DNA from: Dugong dugon
Lineage: Eukaryota > Chordata > Mammalia > Sirenia > Dugongidae
Direction of reading: 5' to 3'
Length of the DNA stretch: 64,000 nucleotides
Assembly (NCBI GenBank): GCA_030035585.1
Contig: CM057463.1
Location: 133,456,736-133,520,735, forward strand
This document shows, in pieces, positions 61,218 to 64,000 of this stretch (positions are counted from its first letter, which is position 1; each line of letters begins with the position of its first letter). The notes under the pieces were generated by a model that was not told the DNA's origin, made no database searches, and saw nothing but the letters and a program-made list of their open reading frames with translations. A program made the translations under genes and the position numbers.

Positions 61218-61751
61218 AAGCTTCCTAGACACATCCAAATACCTTGAGAGACTGAGTTACTGGGGCTGAGGGCTAGGGACCATGGTTTTAGGGACACTTA
61301 GATCAATTGGCATAAGATAGTGCATAAACAAAATGTTCTACATCCTACTTTGGAGAGTAGCGTCTGGGGTATTAAAAGCTTTTGGGGAACCATCTAAGAT
61401 ACATCTATCAGTCCATTGCCATCTGGAGCAAAGGAGAATGAAGAAAACAAAAGACACGAGGAAAATATTAGTCCAAAGGATTAATGGACCACATGAACCA
61501 CAGCCTCCACCAGCTTGAGCCCAGAAGAACTAGATGGTGCCTGCCTACTACCAGTTGGCAGGGATCACATTAAAGGGTCCTGGATAGAGTGGGAGAAAAA
61601 CGTAGAACAAAATTCAAATTCACCAAAAAAAGACCAGACTTACTGGTCTGACAGAGACTGGAGAAACCCTCAAGACTATGGCTCTTGGATACCCTGCTAA
61701 CTCAGAGCTGAAGCCACTCCCAAAATCTACCTTTCTGCCAAAGATTAGACC

Positions 61752-61915
61752 AAAACAAACAAGCCTGTTGTCATCAAATCAATTCCAACTCATAGCAACC
61801 CTATAGGACAGAGTAAAACTGTCCCATAGGGTTTCCAAGGAGCAGCAGGTGGATTTGAACTGCTGATCTTCTGGTTAGCAGCTGAGCTCTTAACCACTGT
61901 GCCACCAGGGCTTCC
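61752..61915 (-). mobile_element. AfroSINE, short form, in L1 3' UTR
   Basis: On the minus strand it runs from GAAGCCCTGGTGGCACAGTG to GAGTTGGAATTGATTTGATG. A diverged direct repeat (CCAAAGATTAGAC at about 61738 and CCAAAGACAAGAC at about 61914) probably marks the target duplication. Confidence 0.9.
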
Positions 61916-62215
61916 AAAGACAAGACAGTTCTATAAAACAAACAGTAACACACTTGAGAAATGTACTTCTTAGTTCACTCAAGTATACAAGACCAAATTG
62001 GCAACATCTGCCCAAAACCAAAAACAAGAAGGCAGGAAGGGATAGGAAAACTGGAGGAATAGACATGGGAAACCTAGGGTAGAAAACAACAGGAGGAGAG
62101 TGTTGACACAATACAGGGATTGCAACCAATGTTACAAAACAATTTGGATATAAATCTTCGAATGAGAAACTAATTTGCACTGCAACTTTCACCTAAAGCA
62201 CAATAAAAAAAATTT

Positions 62216-63459
62216 TTAAATGATACTGGAAAAAATTAATATTAAAGATTAAAATATTTAATTTTACAATAATAAAAAAATTCAATTTTGGTAAAAGACA
62301 AGAGGAATTAAAATGTACTTGAAATTAGTTGTGGCATATACATAATTAACTATTTTACCAAAAATGTCCCAAATTTTCTCAAAGTTAAGAGAATGTGTAC
62401 ATGTCCATAATTCACAAATATTTGTATATATACATGGCAAGAATAACAGAACTACAGAATTTTTACAAAGAAGTTGATATCGAATTATATATATATATTT
62501 ATATAAAATATAATCACAATATATAATTACATAATATATAATATACCAATTACATAATATATAATTTATAGAATATATATAAACTATAGCATAGCATTTT
62601 GTGCTTTCTCTTTGCTGCCTGTCATTAACTATACTTTAGAGATTTCAAACCTTTAAAAATCATTTGGTAAATCAAACTACATACCCTAGAATGGCATTTA
62701 AGTTTTTAATTAATTAGCCCTGATATTTTGTTTATGTTCTTTTCTAATGAATTAGGAAAACTTGAATAATGTATTTCAAGAATAGAGTGGGAAAATCCTC
62801 AATTTCCAAGTTTTTATGGAATTTTAATAATTAACTACAAAATTTGCAAACAGAAAAGCATTGAAGGTAAGCTCTGTAAAGGCAAGGGTGGTACTGAAAG
62901 AATCAAATCATGTGAGCTGAAAGGATGTATAAAATTTAATATTGAAATTATATAATTGTAACTTAGAATATCTTGACTTCTCAGAAGAACTTTATGACTT
63001 CTCTATTTCATTAGATACATTTATTTTCTTTATTGGGATGGATAAAATTGTGAAGTCCTATCATTTTAAAGCATCTAAATTTGTTGAAACAGTCAGAATA
63101 ATCAGAAGTAAATACTGCTTGTTTTGAAAAAAAAATCATTCAAGAATTGTACCCTGAAGAAGGTCAAAAGACTATACTTCTGAAAATATACACTTCAGTT
63201 TAAAAAATAGAATAGAGAAGATCTTCCATTTAGGAGATACCTCATCATGCACCAGAAAGAATATTTTCTCAATTAAAAAATCAGGGTCACAGAGAAGAGT
63301 CAATTCAAAGTGTGAACAATTTAAAATTTATTAATTACAAAATGTAACCCTTAAGATGATTGCAGGCAATTTTATAAAATAAAATAAAATATCATAGTTA
63401 GACCATATTCTTTATAAAATATTTGGATACATTTTATTTGAGATGCATATTAGAACAAC
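62216..63459. other. AT-rich intergenic stretch, nothing recognised
   Basis: Contains AT-repeat DNA at 62485-62580 (ATATATATATTTATATAAAA and ATAATATATAAT units). No gene or clear repeat family. Confidence 0.6.
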
Positions 63460-63960
63460 AAGTAAAGTTGTCCAGAGGTACTTGGATAGAGTCCTCTAGG
63501 ATTCGGGAGAGATGCCTGAGGGATATACATGTGTGGTTCCTCAGCAAATAGACAGTGTGAAAATTCCAGTGATAGGATGAGATGACCAAGGGTGTGGGTA
63601 TAACTGGAGAAGAGAAAAGGTCCAAGACTAACCCCTGGGATGCTCCAAAGGTTAGTTTAATGTTAAGGAAATGAAGACGAACCAAAGGAGATTGAGAAGC
63701 AGTAGCTAATGAGTTAGGAGGAACCTAGGTGAGTCTGGTTTCCTGGAAGTGAAGGAAGAAATGCTTACGTATCCCAAGGTTACTAATGGGTCAATCAAAA
63801 TGAGAGCTGACAATGGACTACAGGGCATAAATGGCATTCAAATAACTTTGTGTGTGTTTAATAAGGGCAAAAACCCATTTGGAGTGAATTTAAAAGGGGA
63901 GAAGAGGGGACATATTGATAGCAACAAATCTTTTGAGCAATTTTTCTTTTTAAAGGAAAA
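63460..63960 (-). repeat. L2 LINE, antisense
   Basis: GAGGATATACATGTGTGG-like, GAGATGACCAAGGGTGTGGG, AAGGTCCAAGACTAACCCCT, GGGATGCTCCAAAGG and GAGATTGAGAAGCAGTAGC correspond in order to the reverse of L2 ORF2. Confidence 0.6.
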
Positions 63961-63962
63961 AT

Positions 63963-64000
63963 AGCCTGAGTGGTACAGTGGTTAAGCACTTGGGTATTAA
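63963..64000 (+). mobile_element. AfroSINE head, cut by the window end
   Basis: CCTGAGTGGTACAGTGGTTA then AGCACTTGGGTATTAA: the first about 35 bp of an AfroSINE. Confidence 0.8.

Larger units (their letters stand above)
56205..62215 (+). mobile_element. L1 LINE, 5'-truncated, ORF2 broken, with nested insertions
   Basis: Starts inside the ORF2 endonuclease (AGTGGCAGAATGGAT). Frames at 56428-56775 read as endonuclease C-terminus (VNIYxxNDRAPKYIEQ-type, LDLIDMHRTLNSSK). RT pieces follow at 57302-57532, 57657-57848 and 57808-58092 ([20 protein letters not shown], motif A). The catalytic (Y/F)ADD is degraded to STDD at 58216-58227. ORF2 continues at 58529-58900 (NFIWKRKRPWIGKALLKI), is interrupted at 59018-60048 and resumes at 60059 to 60810. 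The 3' UTR ends ACCTAAAGCACAATAAAAAA at 62200-62215. Frameshifts and stops make it inactive. Confidence 0.88.

Noticed and set aside
54562-62215. A single L1 insertion with a 5' inversion (twin priming)
   Set aside because: In twin priming the inverted part comes from upstream of the sense part. Here both parts include the end of ORF2 and the 3' UTR, so they are separate insertions.
1-64000. CRISPR arrays, bacterial operons or other prokaryotic systems
   Set aside because: Nothing of the kind is present. Regular repeats here are microsatellites and the gene is spliced.

Overview
The window is mammalian nuclear DNA from an afrotherian, most likely an elephant or close relative. The evidence is about twenty copies of a tRNA-derived SINE whose 3' tail (core GAGTCGGAATCGACT followed by a GATGGCAA-type end) marks the AfroSINE family, and several copies of an RTE-type LINE that ends in the same tail, as in the elephant RTE1. 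Typical mammalian background repeats are also present (MIR, L2, L1, MaLR-type LTRs, microsatellites). The DNA is AT-rich, with one compact gene signal and no bacterial or plasmid features.

The only protein-coding gene is NDST4 (heparan sulfate N-deacetylase/N-sulfotransferase 4) on the minus strand. Its first coding exon lies at 4778-6002: acceptor AG at 6003-6004, start codon at 5755, and donor GT after 4778. It encodes the first 326 residues of a type II Golgi membrane enzyme. About 31.9 kb upstream, a consensus donor (TAG|GTAAGT on the minus strand) closes a GC-richer block with CCAAT, TATA-like, CRE-like and E-box motifs at about 37.88-38.54 kb. I read this as the non-coding first exon and promoter of NDST4. 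On that reading 1-4777 is part of intron 2, 6003-37882 is intron 1, and everything to the right of about 38.5 kb is upstream intergenic DNA.

Intron 1 and the upstream region are filled with transposon relics. Intron 1 holds an RTE1 3' end (7.2-7.85 kb), a Tigger-like element with a GC-rich core (13.56-14.25 kb), old L1 and L2 fragments (19.9-26 kb), a palindromic MITE-like element (27.60-27.81 kb), a 5'-inverted RTE1 (30.85-31.33 kb) and a 280-bp purine tract (33.26-33.55 kb). The upstream region holds second copies of the Tigger-like and palindromic elements, two diverged dispersed duplications (48.3/49.2 kb and 49.5/52.3 kb), three MaLR-type LTR pieces, an internally deleted RTE1, and a large nested L1 complex (54.56-62.2 kb). 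In that complex an antisense L1 3' half sits head-to-head with a sense L1, the sense L1 is interrupted by another L1 3' end, and that insert carries an AfroSINE.

No defence, metabolic or other multi-gene system is visible. The observations most worth following up are the inferred NDST4 first exon and promoter, two upstream ORFs ahead of the NDST4 start, the snapback MITE pair, the Tigger-like pair with unrelated cores, and the unnamed dispersed duplications.
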